From NCBI RefSeq assembly GCF_015350995.1, contig NZ_JADKRW010000001.1:571702-635701 (forward strand): a stretch of DNA of 64,000 nucleotides. The letters are read 5' to 3'. Numbering within the stretch: position 1 is the stretch's first letter; every line of letters begins with the position of its first letter. The notes beneath the pieces were generated by a model. It saw only the letters and a program-made list of their open reading frames with translations, made no database searches and was not told the DNA's origin. A program made the translations under genes and the position numbers. The DNA is from Curtobacterium sp. VKM Ac-1393 (lineage in GTDB: Bacteria; Actinomycetota; Actinomycetes; Actinomycetales; Microbacteriaceae). This document shows, piece after piece, positions 43,580 through 52,602 of the stretch.

Positions 43580-44557
43580 ATGACCCGCGCCGTCCTCGTC
43601 TCCAGTGCAGCCCCGCCCACCGTCGCCGACGTCGACCTGCCCGATCCGACCGAGGGTGAAGTCCTCGTCGACGTCACGTACTCGAGCGTCAACTACAAGG
43701 ACGGCCTCGCGCTCGCCCGGAACCCCGGCGTCGCCCGTGTCGATCCGCTGGTGCCCGGCATCGACGTCGTCGGGACCGTGTCGGCGCTCGGACCGGGTGT
43801 GCACGACGTGGCGATCGGCGACCGCATCGTGCTGAACGGCGCCGGGCTCGGCGAGAACCGACACGGCGGGTGGGCGCAGCACGCCGTCGTGCCGTCCGGT
43901 TCGCTCGTGGTCCTGCCGGATGCGATCGAGGACTCGTTCGCGGCGGCGATCGGCACGGCCGGGTTCACGGCGATGTTGAGCGTGCTGGCGCTCGAGCGCT
44001 TCGTCGGGCCCGACGACGGGCCGGTGCTCGTGACCGGTGCGTCCGGCGGGGTGGGGACGGTGGCGATCGCCCTGCTCGCCGCGCGGGGGTACGAGGTGAC
44101 CGCCTCGACGGGGCGGAGCGCCAACGACGCCTCGCTCCGTCGTCTCGGGGCGGCCCACGTCGTCGACCGGAACTCCCTGTCCGAACCCGGCAAGCCGATG
44201 CAGCGCGCAGCCTGGGCCGGAGCGGTGGACAGCGTCGGCGGAGCCACCTTGGCGAACGTGCTCGCGGGGATCCGGTGGGGTGGTGCCGTGACGGCGTGCG
44301 GACTCGCCCAGGACTCCGCGCTGCCGACGACGGTGCTGCCGTTCATCCTGCGTGCCGTGTCACTGCTCGGCATCAACTCGGTGGACGCCCCGCTCGAGCT
44401 CCGGCGTCGGGCGTGGGACCGCTTGGCGACCGATCTCGACCCGGCACTGTTGGCAGGGGTCACGCGGACCGTCACCCCGGAGCAGGCCATCGGGGTCGGG
44501 GCCGACGTCGTCGCCGGCACGGTGCACGGTCGGACCGTGGTCGACCTGCGGCGGTGA
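43580..44557 (+). CDS. AcuI/YhdH-type zinc-free quinone oxidoreductase
   Basis: 325 residues, MDR superfamily without zinc ligands. SSVNYKDGLAL, PGIDVVGTV, WAQHAVVP and the nucleotide motif VLVTGASGGVGTVA match the AcuI/YhdH group, NADPH-dependent acrylyl-CoA reductases. The start is fixed by TAGCGT (43567-43572) seven bases upstream, with no ribosome site. Confidence 0.9.
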   Translation: MTRAVLVSSAAPPTVADVDLPDPTEGEVLVDVTYSSVNYKDGLALARNPGVARVDPLVPGIDVVGTVSALGPGVHDVAIGDRIVLNGAGLGENRHGGWAQHAVVPSGSLVVLPDAIEDSFAAAIGTAGFTAMLSVLALERFVGPDDGPVLVTGASGGVGTVAIALLAARGYEVTASTGRSANDASLRRLGAAHVVDRNSLSEPGKPMQRAAWAGAVDSVGGATLANVLAGIRWGGAVTACGLAQDSALPTTVLPFILRAVSLLGINSVDAPLELRRRAWDRLATDLDPALLAGVTRTVTPEQAIGVGADVVAGTVHGRTVVDLRR

Positions 44558-44607
44558 TGTTCTGGGGTTCTGTTATTTTGCAAGCGTCTGCATATTGACA
44601 CGTTAGG

Positions 44608-44622
44608 GTTTGGATACCAAAC
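44608..44622. promoter_or_regulatory. Candidate GntR operator GTTTGG-ATA-CCAAAC
   Basis: A perfect 15-base inverted repeat 23 bases before the GntR start, just after a TTGACA hexamer (44595-44600), in an unusually AT-rich stretch. Autoregulation is likely. Confidence 0.6.
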
Positions 44623-44645
44623 GTCCGTGACACGAGGAGCCCGTG

Positions 44646-45314
44646 ATGCCGGTACCCAAGTCGACCGTGGAGAACTCGCCGCGCAAACTGCTGCGCGACG
44701 TCGTGTACGACAAGATGCTCGCAGCACTCCGCGACGGCACGCTCCAGCACGGTGAACGACTGAACGACGACGAGCTGGTCCAGTGGCTCGGAGTCAGTCG
44801 CACCCCCATCCGCGAAGCGATCGCGAAGCTCGTCGACATCGGTCTCGTCGAGATGGAGGCGAACCGGTACACCCGCGTCGCCACCCCCACCTTCGACGAC
44901 TGGGTGACCGCGACCCGCGCGACGGCCGGGTTCTTCGAGCTCAGCCTGCGCTGGGGCGTCCCCGAGTACGACGACACCGACGTCACGGCCCTGCAGAAGC
45001 TGCTCGACCGTGCCGACGGACTGCGCAAGGTCCGCGACCTCGGGTTCAGCGGCGCCGTGACCGAGATCATCGAGTTCGCCGTCGCCCACTCCGGCAACCC
45101 GCTCGTGCAGGTCGCCGCCGAAGGGGCGCTCGAGCGCGTCCGGTTCACGCTCAACCCCACGCCGGCGTTCGAGCAGTACGGTTCCGAGGCGTTCTTCTCG
45201 ATCCTCGGCGAGGCCCTCGAGGAGCGCGACGGCGAGACGGCGGCCGAGGCCGGGCGTGCGCTGACGCGGAACTTCGAACAGCACATCGAGTCGGTCCGCG
45301 CGACCCGCAGCTGA
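44646..45314 (+). CDS. GntR family transcriptional regulator
   Basis: 222 residues from the ATG at 44646, chosen because GAGGAG is six bases upstream (GTG at 44643 would be only three). N-terminal winged helix: LRDGTLQHGERLNDDELVQWLGVSRTPIREAIAKL. A helical C-terminal effector domain of FCD-like size follows. The ABC ATPase gene starts 17 bases later. Confidence 0.9.
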   Translation: MPVPKSTVENSPRKLLRDVVYDKMLAALRDGTLQHGERLNDDELVQWLGVSRTPIREAIAKLVDIGLVEMEANRYTRVATPTFDDWVTATRATAGFFELSLRWGVPEYDDTDVTALQKLLDRADGLRKVRDLGFSGAVTEIIEFAVAHSGNPLVQVAAEGALERVRFTLNPTPAFEQYGSEAFFSILGEALEERDGETAAEAGRALTRNFEQHIESVRATRS

Positions 45315-45331
45315 CGGGCCAGGATGGACGG

Positions 45332-46117
45332 GTGACCGACGTCCTGATCAACGCCACCGGTGTCCGCGTCACGCGGTCCGGGCGCGACCTGCTGCACGAC
45401 ATCGACCTGACCGTCCGGCGCGGCGAGCACTGGGCGCTGCTCGGACCGAACGGTGCCGGCAAGTCGACACTGCTCGCCGTCCTCGGGGCGACCGGGCACC
45501 CGACCGCCGGCACGGTCGAGGTGCTCGGTCGACGACTCGGCCGCGTCGACGTAAGGGAGCTCCGCGAGCACATCGGGCACGTCGACCCCCGGCACCGGAT
45601 GCTCTCCCCGCTCACCGTGCTCGAGACGGTGCTGACCGGGCTCACCGGAACGACCGACCTCATGATGCGGTGGGAGCCCACGACGGCCCAGGTCGAGGCG
45701 GCCGAACAACACCTGGCCGACGTCGGACTCACCGCGCGACGGGACGCCCGGTGGCCCGTTCTGTCCCAGGGCGAGCGGGGCCGGACCCTCATCGCCCGCG
45801 CGCTGATGTCCGAGCCGCAGTTGCTGCTGCTCGACGAACCGGCGACCGGGCTGGACGTCGCCGCACGCGAACACCTGCTCGAGACGGTCGACGCCCTGCG
45901 GCACCGGCATCCCGAACTCGGCAGCGTCATGGTCACGCACCACCTCGAGGACCTGCCGGCGTCGACCTCGCACGCGATGCTGCTGCGCGACGGCGGCGTG
46001 GTCGCACAGGGCACCGCGGACGAGGTCATCACGTCGTCGGCGGTGTCGCACGCGTTCGACTTCCCGCTCGCGATCCTGCGGTCCGAGGGGCGCTGGGCCG
46101 CGCGCCGTTCCGCCTGA
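45332..46117 (+). CDS. Stand-alone ABC transporter ATPase
   Basis: 261 residues with Walker A GPNGAGKST, a Q-loop region, the signature LSQGERGR in place of LSGGQ, Walker B LLLLDEPATGLD and H-loop VTHH. No permease is nearby, as in the YlmA/ModF-like soluble subgroup. The GTG lies six bases after CAGGAT, a variant -10; it may also be read through from the GntR gene. Confidence 0.85.
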   Translation: MTDVLINATGVRVTRSGRDLLHDIDLTVRRGEHWALLGPNGAGKSTLLAVLGATGHPTAGTVEVLGRRLGRVDVRELREHIGHVDPRHRMLSPLTVLETVLTGLTGTTDLMMRWEPTTAQVEAAEQHLADVGLTARRDARWPVLSQGERGRTLIARALMSEPQLLLLDEPATGLDVAAREHLLETVDALRHRHPELGSVMVTHHLEDLPASTSHAMLLRDGGVVAQGTADEVITSSAVSHAFDFPLAILRSEGRWAARRSA

Positions 46118-46272
46118 GGCCTGAGCCCGGCCGTCGTGCAGCTCCGCGAGCAGAGCGACCTGCCGATGCAGATCGACTCCGTGACGAGGACGTCGGCCTG
46201 CGGTACACCTACGCGTTCGACGGTTCGTCGAAGAAGCTCGACACGACCTTCACCAAGGCCGACTGCTCTTGA
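46118..46272 (+). pseudogene. Decayed gene fragment with frameshift
   Basis: Frame one gives VVQLREQSDLPMQIDSVT, then a shift of frame continues as DVGLRYTYAFDGSSKKLDTT and ends at a TGA (46270-46272). The joined text reads like the end of a secreted or membrane-protein family, but its 5' part is missing. No family identified. Confidence 0.5.
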
Positions 46273-46497
46273 CCCGCTGGGGCGGGGCGGTGCTGTCCCC
46301 TGTCCCACCCTCGTCGGTCCGGTCGGTACGCGGTTGTGCGTGGTGCCGTGTGCACCGTACCTGGTGCGCTGTGCTGGGCTGCGATGTGCACGGCTCTCGC
46401 CATGGCGCTGCCCACTGCGCCGACAGGAGACCGGTTTGCCCGCCGGTCGTCGGGTCCGTACCCGCCCCGGTCCGTCTACCGACGCACCGCCCACTGT
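46273..46497. other. Intergenic, nothing recognised
   Basis: 225 bases with relaxed composition (more T than the genes) and no convincing reading frame, hairpin or promoter. Confidence 0.4.
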
Positions 46498-46962
46498 TCA
46501 GTCGACCAGGGTGACCTCCCAGTTGGTGCGCTGCACGACGGCGTCGAGTTCGCGGATCTCCTTCGCCAGGGCGTCGGCACGTGTCCGCAGCTCGGCAGTG
46601 GGCAGCGCAGCGAAGGTCCGGAGTTCACTGCGGAGCTGTCGGTAGCCACCGCCGATGCCGGCCGTGGCGTCCGCCGCCCCGGTGACGAGCGAGTGCCGCA
46701 GCCGCAGGGCGTCCCGTCGGGCGAGCAGTGCCGTGACCGTCTGCCCGGTCGACACCGTGGTGACGGCGTTCGTCGCGTTGATGCGGGCGAGCAGGACCTC
46801 GAGCGCGTCGACAGACCGTTCGGCCTCGGCGAGGAGCTCGCGGGCGTCCTCGTCCGGTTCCTCACCCTCTTGGTAGCGGGCGTTCGCGGCGATGCGCCCG
46901 CGCAATTGTTCGATGCGCTTCTGCAGGTCGGCGCGCTCGATGAGGGCCTCGGCGAGTTGCAT
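46498..46962 (-). CDS. DIP1984 family protein
   Basis: 154 residues, mostly coiled coil. MQLAEALIERADLQKRIEQL, the YQEGEEP turn and LLARINATN are the family landmarks. It is also called a septicolysin-like or septation-associated protein in some databases, but its function is unknown. The start has no obvious ribosome site. Confidence 0.88.
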   Translation of the reverse strand: MQLAEALIERADLQKRIEQLRGRIAANARYQEGEEPDEDARELLAEAERSVDALEVLLARINATNAVTTVSTGQTVTALLARRDALRLRHSLVTGAADATAGIGGGYRQLRSELRTFAALPTAELRTRADALAKEIRELDAVVQRTNWEVTLVD

Positions 46963-47062
46963 GCGGCCAGTCAACCAGCCGAGACGCTCGGACGGGCCGC
47001 CAGCCGGGTGTGCCGCCGCGGGCCGACCGCCGCCGGCCGGCCGCGGCGGGCGCGGCGGGCGC

Positions 47063-48394
47063 CTATGCGGTCGCGGCTGCCGCTGCCTTCGCCGCTGCCG
47101 GCAGTGCGTCGAGGATCCGTCCGACGGCCCGCTCGTCGTGGGCGGCCGTGACGAACCACGCCTCGAACACGCTCGGCGGCAGGGTGACCCCGGAGTCGAG
47201 CATCGCGTGGAAGAACGGCGCGTACCGGAACACGTCCTGCGCTCGGACGTCGTCGTAGTTCCGCGGAGCCGTGTCCGTGAAGGCGAACGAGAACAGGTTG
47301 CCGGCGCGCTGGACGGTGTGCGCGACACCCTCGGCCGACAGCGCCTCGGACGTGGCCGCGGAGATCACCGAAGCGGTGCGGTTCAACGACTCGTACACCG
47401 ACGGCGTCGCGGCCCGGAGCGTGGCGATGCCCGCTGCGACCGCCAGCGGATTGCCGGACAGCGTGCCCGCCTGGTAGACGGGTCCGAGGGGCGCGAGGAA
47501 GTCCATCACCTCGCGCCGGCCACCGAGCGCGGCGAGGGGCATGCCGCCACCGATGACCTTGCCGAACGTGATCAGGTCGGGCTTCCACCCGGCGCCGTCG
47601 GGGACGACCTTCGACGCCTCGAGGCCCCACCAGCCGGCCGGACCGACGCGGAACCCGGTCAGGACCTCGTCGACGATGAGCAGTGCGCCGTGCGCCTGCA
47701 CGATCTGCGCGAGGGCCCGGTTGAACCCGCGCTCGGGGGCGAGCACACCCATGTTCGCCGCGGCGGCCTCGACGATGACCCCGGCGATGCGCTCGGAGTG
47801 CTCGTCGAACACGCGGCGCACCGCGTCCAGGTCGTTGTACGGCAGCACCAGGGTCTGCGCGGCGGTCTCGGCGGTGATGCCCGCGCTGCCCGGCAGTGCC
47901 AGCGTCGCGACCCCTGAGCCGGCCTCGGCGAGCAGGGAGTCGGAGTGCCCGTGGTAGTGCCCGGCGAACTTCACGAGCAGGTCGCGGCCGGTGTACCCGC
48001 GGGCCAGCCGGATCGCCGTCATCGTCGCTTCGGTGCCGGTGGACACCATGCGGAGCTTCTCGATGGGGCCGTCGCCGTCGACCGACACCCGCTGCTTCAC
48101 GAGCTCGGCCAGTTCGGTCTCACCCGGTGTCGAGGCACCGAAGGACAGCCCGCGCGCAGCGGCCTGCTGCACGGCCTCGACCGTGCCGGGGTGCGCGTGC
48201 CCGAGGATCGCCGGACCCCACGACGCGACGAGGTCGACGTACTCGCGGCCTTCGGCGTCGGTGACGTACGCGCCCTTCGCGGACACCAGGAAGCGCGGGG
48301 TGCCGCCGACGGAGCCGTAGGCGCGGACGGGCGAGTTCACCCCGCCGGGGATCGCGTTCTTGGCACGGCCGAAGAGCTGGTCGTTCGTGGTCAT
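47063..48394 (-). CDS. hemL: Glutamate-1-semialdehyde 2,1-aminomutase
   Basis: 443 residues. [44 protein letters not shown] and the PLP lysine in [11 protein letters not shown] identify it. It makes 5-aminolevulinate from the HemA product. It is last in the minus-strand haem run, its ATG overlapping the hemB stop by four bases. Confidence 0.97.
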   Translation of the reverse strand: MTTNDQLFGRAKNAIPGGVNSPVRAYGSVGGTPRFLVSAKGAYVTDAEGREYVDLVASWGPAILGHAHPGTVEAVQQAAARGLSFGASTPGETELAELVKQRVSVDGDGPIEKLRMVSTGTEATMTAIRLARGYTGRDLLVKFAGHYHGHSDSLLAEAGSGVATLALPGSAGITAETAAQTLVLPYNDLDAVRRVFDEHSERIAGVIVEAAAANMGVLAPERGFNRALAQIVQAHGALLIVDEVLTGFRVGPAGWWGLEASKVVPDGAGWKPDLITFGKVIGGGMPLAALGGRREVMDFLAPLGPVYQAGTLSGNPLAVAAGIATLRAATPSVYESLNRTASVISAATSEALSAEGVAHTVQRAGNLFSFAFTDTAPRNYDDVRAQDVFRYAPFFHAMLDSGVTLPPSVFEAWFVTAAHDERAVGRILDALPAAAKAAAAATA

Positions 48395-49446
48395 TCGGGG
48401 GCCTTCCCGGTCGAGGCGATGCCGGCGACTGCGGCGGTGGTGCCGGAGGTGCGGAGGCCGGCTTCCTCGTTCAGCTTCCGCGCGATGTCGACGGCGAAGT
48501 AGGTCAGGATAGCGTCGGCGCCGGCACGCTTGATGCCGACGAGCGACTCCATCGCTGCGGCGTCGCGGTCGATCCAGCCGTTCTGCGCTGCTGCCGTGAT
48601 CATCGCGTACTCGCCGGAGATCTGGTACGCCCAGACCGGCACGGGCGAGGTGGCCGCGGTCTCGGCGAGCACGTCGAGGTAGCTCATCGCGGGCTTCACC
48701 ATCACGATGTCCGCACCCTCGTCGACGTCGAGCGCGACCTCGCGCAGCCCCTGCCGACCGTTGGCGGCGTCGATCTGGTAGGTCCGGCGGTCCCCGACGA
48801 GCGACGAGGACACGGCCTCGCGGAAGGGCCCGTAGAAGGCGGAGGCGTACTTGGCCGCGTAGGCCAGCAGCGCGGTGCCGGTGTGGCCGGCGACGTCGAG
48901 GGCGTCGCGCGCCGCGGCGATCTGGCCGTCCATCATGCCGCTCAGGCACACCAGCTCGGCGCCGGCCTCGGCCTGGGCGACCGCCATGTCGCGGTAGCGC
49001 AGCAGGGTGGCGTCGTTGTCGACCGTACCGTCGGCCGCCAGGACCCCGCAGTGCCCGTGGTCGGTGAACTCGTCGAGGCAGAGGTCGGACTGCACGACCA
49101 GCGCGTCGCCGACCTCTTCCTTCGCCACGCGGATCGCCACGTTGAGGATGCCGTCGGGGTCGGTCGCCCCGGATCCGGTCGCGTCCTTCGTGGTCGGCAC
49201 ACCGAACAGGTTCACGCCGCCGACCCCGACCTCCGCAGCCGACACCAGCGCACGGCGGAACGAGTCGAGCGAGTGCTGCTGCACGCCGGGCATGCTCGAG
49301 ATGTCGACGGCGTCGGTCGCGCCTTCGCGGATGAACATCGGCAGCACGAGCTCGGCGGGGTGCAGCCGGGTCTCGGCGACGAGCCGTCGCATCGCGGGGG
49401 TGGCGCGGAGTCGACGGGGGCGGACCTGGGGGAAACGGCCGGTCAC
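48391..49446 (-). CDS. hemB: Delta-aminolevulinic acid dehydratase (porphobilinogen synthase)
   Basis: 351 residues. The metal loop reads [14 protein letters not shown], with two Cys and one Asp where fully zinc-type enzymes have three Cys. The Schiff-base lysines are in [13 protein letters not shown] and [12 protein letters not shown]. It joins two aminolevulinates. GTG start overlapping the hemD stop (GTGA). Confidence 0.96.
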   Translation of the reverse strand: MTGRFPQVRPRRLRATPAMRRLVAETRLHPAELVLPMFIREGATDAVDISSMPGVQQHSLDSFRRALVSAAEVGVGGVNLFGVPTTKDATGSGATDPDGILNVAIRVAKEEVGDALVVQSDLCLDEFTDHGHCGVLAADGTVDNDATLLRYRDMAVAQAEAGAELVCLSGMMDGQIAAARDALDVAGHTGTALLAYAAKYASAFYGPFREAVSSSLVGDRRTYQIDAANGRQGLREVALDVDEGADIVMVKPAMSYLDVLAETAATSPVPVWAYQISGEYAMITAAAQNGWIDRDAAAMESLVGIKRAGADAILTYFAVDIARKLNEEAGLRTSGTTAAVAGIASTGKAPE

Positions 49447-50369
49447 GGGTGGCCTTCCTGTTCGGGGACGGTGGGGTTCAGGGCTTCGACGACGGCGTCG
49501 AGCAGGGCTTCTGCGGACCGGGTGGGTCCGACGACGTGGACCGGCAGTCCGGCTGCGCGCGCGTCGGCGGCGGTTCCGGGGCCGATGCAGGCCACGAGGG
49601 TGCGGGGGTCGAGCGGGGTCATCCGCCGGGCGATCTCGCGGGCGACGCTACCGCTCGTCACGAGCACCGCATCGGGCACCGCGTCGAGGGTGATCGGCTC
49701 GTCGCCGGTCCCCACGGTACGGTACGCGACCACGTCGTCCACGTCGATGCCGCGGGCGCGCAGGCCGTCGACGAGCGTGGGCGCAGCGATCTCGGAGCGG
49801 GGGAAGAGCACGGTGCCGTCGGTGTCCGGCAGCGCCTCGACGAGCGCGGCGGCCGAGGCCTCCTCCGGCACGAGGTCGACGACCCAGCCCGCAGCACGCG
49901 CAGCACGTGCGGTCGGCTCGCCGACCGCCGCCACCTGCACACCGGACGGGAGGCCCGCCACGCGTTCTGCGAGCACCGTGACGGCGGTCGCACTGGTCAC
50001 CACCACCCACGCGTACCCGGCGAGCGGGGTCCGGTCACCGTCCGCGGGTGCACGCTCGCCGTCCAGGTGCGAAGACTCGCCGTCGGTGCGCCGTCGAGGT
50101 TCCGAACCGCCTCGGTGGAGCCCGTCGAGATGCCGAGATTTCGGAACCTCGGGCGGGCGGGCGACCGGGTGGGCGGGGAGGTCGGCGACGGGGCGGGCGG
50201 CCAGGCGCGCGACGGCACGGTCGATCGGACCGCCGTCCAGCGGCGGCTCGGAACCGATCAGGGGGACGACCCGCGGGTCGAGCCCGCGCTGCCGAGCCGC
50301 CGTCGCGACGCGCTCGCCCCACGCGCCACCCCGGGGGATGACGACGACGGGAGCGTGCGTGTCCGTGAC
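49443..50369 (-). CDS. hemD: Uroporphyrinogen-III synthase with internal repeat insertion
   Basis: The conserved body is clear: [15 protein letters not shown] at the N-terminus, then [25 protein letters not shown] and [12 protein letters not shown]. It closes the tetrapyrrole ring. There are two oddities. No ATG, GTG, TTG or CTG occurs in frame at the expected N-terminus; the codon in the start position is GTC at 50367-50369, which I use as a provisional boundary. Residues ~64-117 form an extra, low-complexity segment encoded by a palindromic repeat (50095-50153). Frameshifting from hemC, an unusual start or a mutation are alternatives. Confidence 0.8.
   Translation of the reverse strand, partial: VTDTHAPVVVIPRGGAWGERVATAARQRGLDPRVVPLIGSEPPLDGGPIDRAVARLAARPVADLPAHPVARPPEVPKSRHLDGLHRGGSEPRRRTDGESSHLDGERAPADGDRTPLAGYAWVVVTSATAVTVLAERVAGLPSGVQVAAVGEPTARAARAAGWVVDLVPEEASAAALVEALPDTDGTVLFPRSEIAAPTLVDGLRARGIDVDDVVAYRTVGTGDEPITLDAVPDAVLVTSGSVAREIARRMTPLDPRTLVACIGPGTAADARAAGLPVHVVGPTRSAEALLDAVVEALNPTVPEQEGHP
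50095..50153 (-). repeat. Dispersed palindromic element, copy B, inside hemD
   Basis: Perfect 12-bp arms CGAGGTTCCGAA (50095-50106) and TTCGGAACCTCG (50140-50151). The 26 bases 50128-50153 are identical to 36816-36841. It is read through in frame by hemD as [20 protein letters not shown]. Confidence 0.85.
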
Positions 50370-50374
50370 GGGCT

Positions 50375-51373
50375 CTACTTCACCGAGTCGGCGAGGTCTG
50401 CGAGGTCGCCGGCGCCGTTCTCGAGCAGCTCGGCGGCGACGCGGCCACCGACCTCGAGCGCCTCGGCCAGACGGTCCTGCGCCGAGCCCTCGAGCACGGC
50501 GGCGTGCGACGCGGTGCGGTACTCGCTGCCGTCCGGGCTGTACACGGTCGCGGAGACGAGCAGGAGCTCGGCGTCCACGACCGCGGTCGCACCGATCGGG
50601 GCGGAGCATCCGGCCTCGAGCTTCGCCAGGATCTCGCGCTCGGCCGTCACCGTCAGGCGGGTCGGCGCGTGCTCGATCTTGCGGAGCGCGGCCAGCAGGT
50701 TCGTGTCGGGTTCACCGGCACGGGTCTCGATCGCCAGCGCGCCCTGTCCCGGTGCACTCGGCCAGAAGCCGAGGTCGAGCAGTTCGGTGGCGGCCGACAG
50801 ACGGTCGATGCGGGTCAGGCCGGCGGCGGCGAGCACGACGGCGTCGAGGTCGTCGTCCACCCGACCGAGGCGGGTGTCGATGTTGCCGCGGATGTCGACG
50901 ACGTCGAGGTCCGGACGCTTGGCCTTGAGCTGCGCGACGCGACGCGGCGAACCGGTGCCGACCTTCGCGCCCTCGGGCAGGGTCTCGACGGTGGCGCCGT
51001 TCCGGGCGACCAGGACGTCGCGGGCGTCCTCGCGCTTCGGCACCGCGGCGATCGTCAGGCCCGGGTACGGTGCGGTCGGCAGGTCCTTGAGCGAGTGCAC
51101 CAGGACGTCGACCTCGCCGGCGACCAGGGCCTCGCGCAGGGCGCTGGCGAACACGCCGGTACCGCCGAGCGAGGCGAGCGAGGCACGGTTCGTGTCGCCC
51201 TCGCTCGTCACCGTGACGAGCTCGACGGGGCGACCGGACGCCGCCGCCAGGCGGTCGGCGACGTCCTGCGACTGCGCGACCGCGAGGCGGCTGGCACGGG
51301 TGCCGAGCCGGATCGGGGCCGGACCGTCGGTCGGGGCGGTGGCGCTGGGGTCGTTCGCCGTCGTGTCGGTCAC
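50375..51373 (-). CDS. hemC: Hydroxymethylbilane synthase
   Basis: 332 residues from the GTG overlapping the hemH stop. IRLGTRASRLAVAQSQ, VHSLKDLPT, GTGSPRRVAQL and the dipyrromethane cofactor Cys in LEAGCSAPIG are present. It polymerises four porphobilinogens. Its stop (TAG) lies five bases before the hemD frame becomes recognisable. Confidence 0.97.
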   Translation of the reverse strand: MTDTTANDPSATAPTDGPAPIRLGTRASRLAVAQSQDVADRLAAASGRPVELVTVTSEGDTNRASLASLGGTGVFASALREALVAGEVDVLVHSLKDLPTAPYPGLTIAAVPKREDARDVLVARNGATVETLPEGAKVGTGSPRRVAQLKAKRPDLDVVDIRGNIDTRLGRVDDDLDAVVLAAAGLTRIDRLSAATELLDLGFWPSAPGQGALAIETRAGEPDTNLLAALRKIEHAPTRLTVTAEREILAKLEAGCSAPIGATAVVDAELLLVSATVYSPDGSEYRTASHAAVLEGSAQDRLAEALEVGGRVAAELLENGAGDLADLADSVK

Positions 51374-52602
51374 GGAGCGACGCCGGCCGCTGCGGGCTTG
51401 AAGCCGGCGCGGACGTTCTCGCAGCAGCCCGGACGGCACACGTCGTACCAGGGGCCGATGTCGGTCAGGTGCGGACGCTCGGCCTTCGGGGTGCCGTTGA
51501 CCCGCTCGAGCACCAGGTCAACCAGCCCGGACACGTACGCCGGGTCGACGCCGGGGGTCTGCGTGCGCAGCGACCAGAAGCCGAGTTCGCCGGCGGTCTC
51601 GGTGGCTTCTTCGTCGAGGTCCCACATGACCTCCATGTGGTCGCTCACGAAGCCGAGCGGGACGATCAGCACGGCACGGGTCGGGCCGCCCTTGAGGTCC
51701 TCGTTCATGTAGTCGTTGATGTCGGGCTCGAGCCACGGCTGCGTCGGGGGACCCGAGCGCGACTGGTACACGAGCTTCCACGGCGGCGTGCTCGTGCCAC
51801 GGAGGGATTCGTGCTCCGGCTGCTCGAGCAGCTCGGCCCACGCCTGGTCGAGGACGACCTGCGCGACGGCGAGGTGCTGCGCCTCGTAGGCGCCGTGCTC
51901 GTCGAAGCCGCGGTAGTCCGGGCCGGACTTGGCGGCGTCGGTCGACGGGATCGAGTGCGTCGAGAAGAGCACGTGCAGCTCCGTCGCGACGTCAAGTCCG
52001 TCGTTCTCGGCGATGGCCTTCGCGATGCCGTCACGGACGCCGTCGACGAACGGGCGGACGAATCCGGGGTGGTCGAAGAACTGGCGGACCTTGTCGATCT
52101 GGATGGTGTCGATCAGCCCGGTCTCGGTGAGCACGCGGGCGTAGTCCTCGCGGTACTGCCGGCAGCTCGAGAACGACGAGTACGCGCTCGTGGCGATCGC
52201 GACGAGCTTGTTGTAGCCCTTGTCGGCCGCCTCGGTGAACGCCTCTTCGAGGTAGGGCGCCCAGTTGCGGTTGCCCCAGAGGACCGGCATGTCGATGCCG
52301 CGGGACGCGAGCTCGGCCTCGAGCGCGGCCTTCAGCGCACGGTTCTGCGCGTTGATCGGGCTCACGCCGCCGAAGTGGCGGTAGTGGTGCGCGACCTCTT
52401 CCAGACGCTCGTCCGGGATCCCGCGGCCACGCGTGACGTTCCGCAGGAAGGGGATGACGTCGTCCTGGCCCTCGGGGCCACCGAAGCCCGCGAGCAGGAT
52501 CGCGTCGTACGCGGTCGGGACCTCGACGTGCTCGGGACCGGACGCAGCCGCGGGGGTGGCGGCGAGGACCTGGCCGTTCGTGATCATGCTGGTGTCGGTC
52601 AT
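51370..52602 (-). CDS. hemH: Coproporphyrin III ferrochelatase
   Basis: 410 residues. ILLAGFGGPEGQDDV, PVLWGNRNWAPY, AIATSAYSSFSSCRQYRED and VLFSTHSIP are family motifs. The C-terminal VCRPGCCENVR resembles the [2Fe-2S]-binding cysteines of actinobacterial ferrochelatases. With HemQ next door it should insert iron into coproporphyrin (CpfC). The ATG overlaps the hemQ stop. Confidence 0.95.
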   Translation of the reverse strand: MTDTSMITNGQVLAATPAAASGPEHVEVPTAYDAILLAGFGGPEGQDDVIPFLRNVTRGRGIPDERLEEVAHHYRHFGGVSPINAQNRALKAALEAELASRGIDMPVLWGNRNWAPYLEEAFTEAADKGYNKLVAIATSAYSSFSSCRQYREDYARVLTETGLIDTIQIDKVRQFFDHPGFVRPFVDGVRDGIAKAIAENDGLDVATELHVLFSTHSIPSTDAAKSGPDYRGFDEHGAYEAQHLAVAQVVLDQAWAELLEQPEHESLRGTSTPPWKLVYQSRSGPPTQPWLEPDINDYMNEDLKGGPTRAVLIVPLGFVSDHMEVMWDLDEEATETAGELGFWSLRTQTPGVDPAYVSGLVDLVLERVNGTPKAERPHLTDIGPWYDVCRPGCCENVRAGFKPAAAGVAP

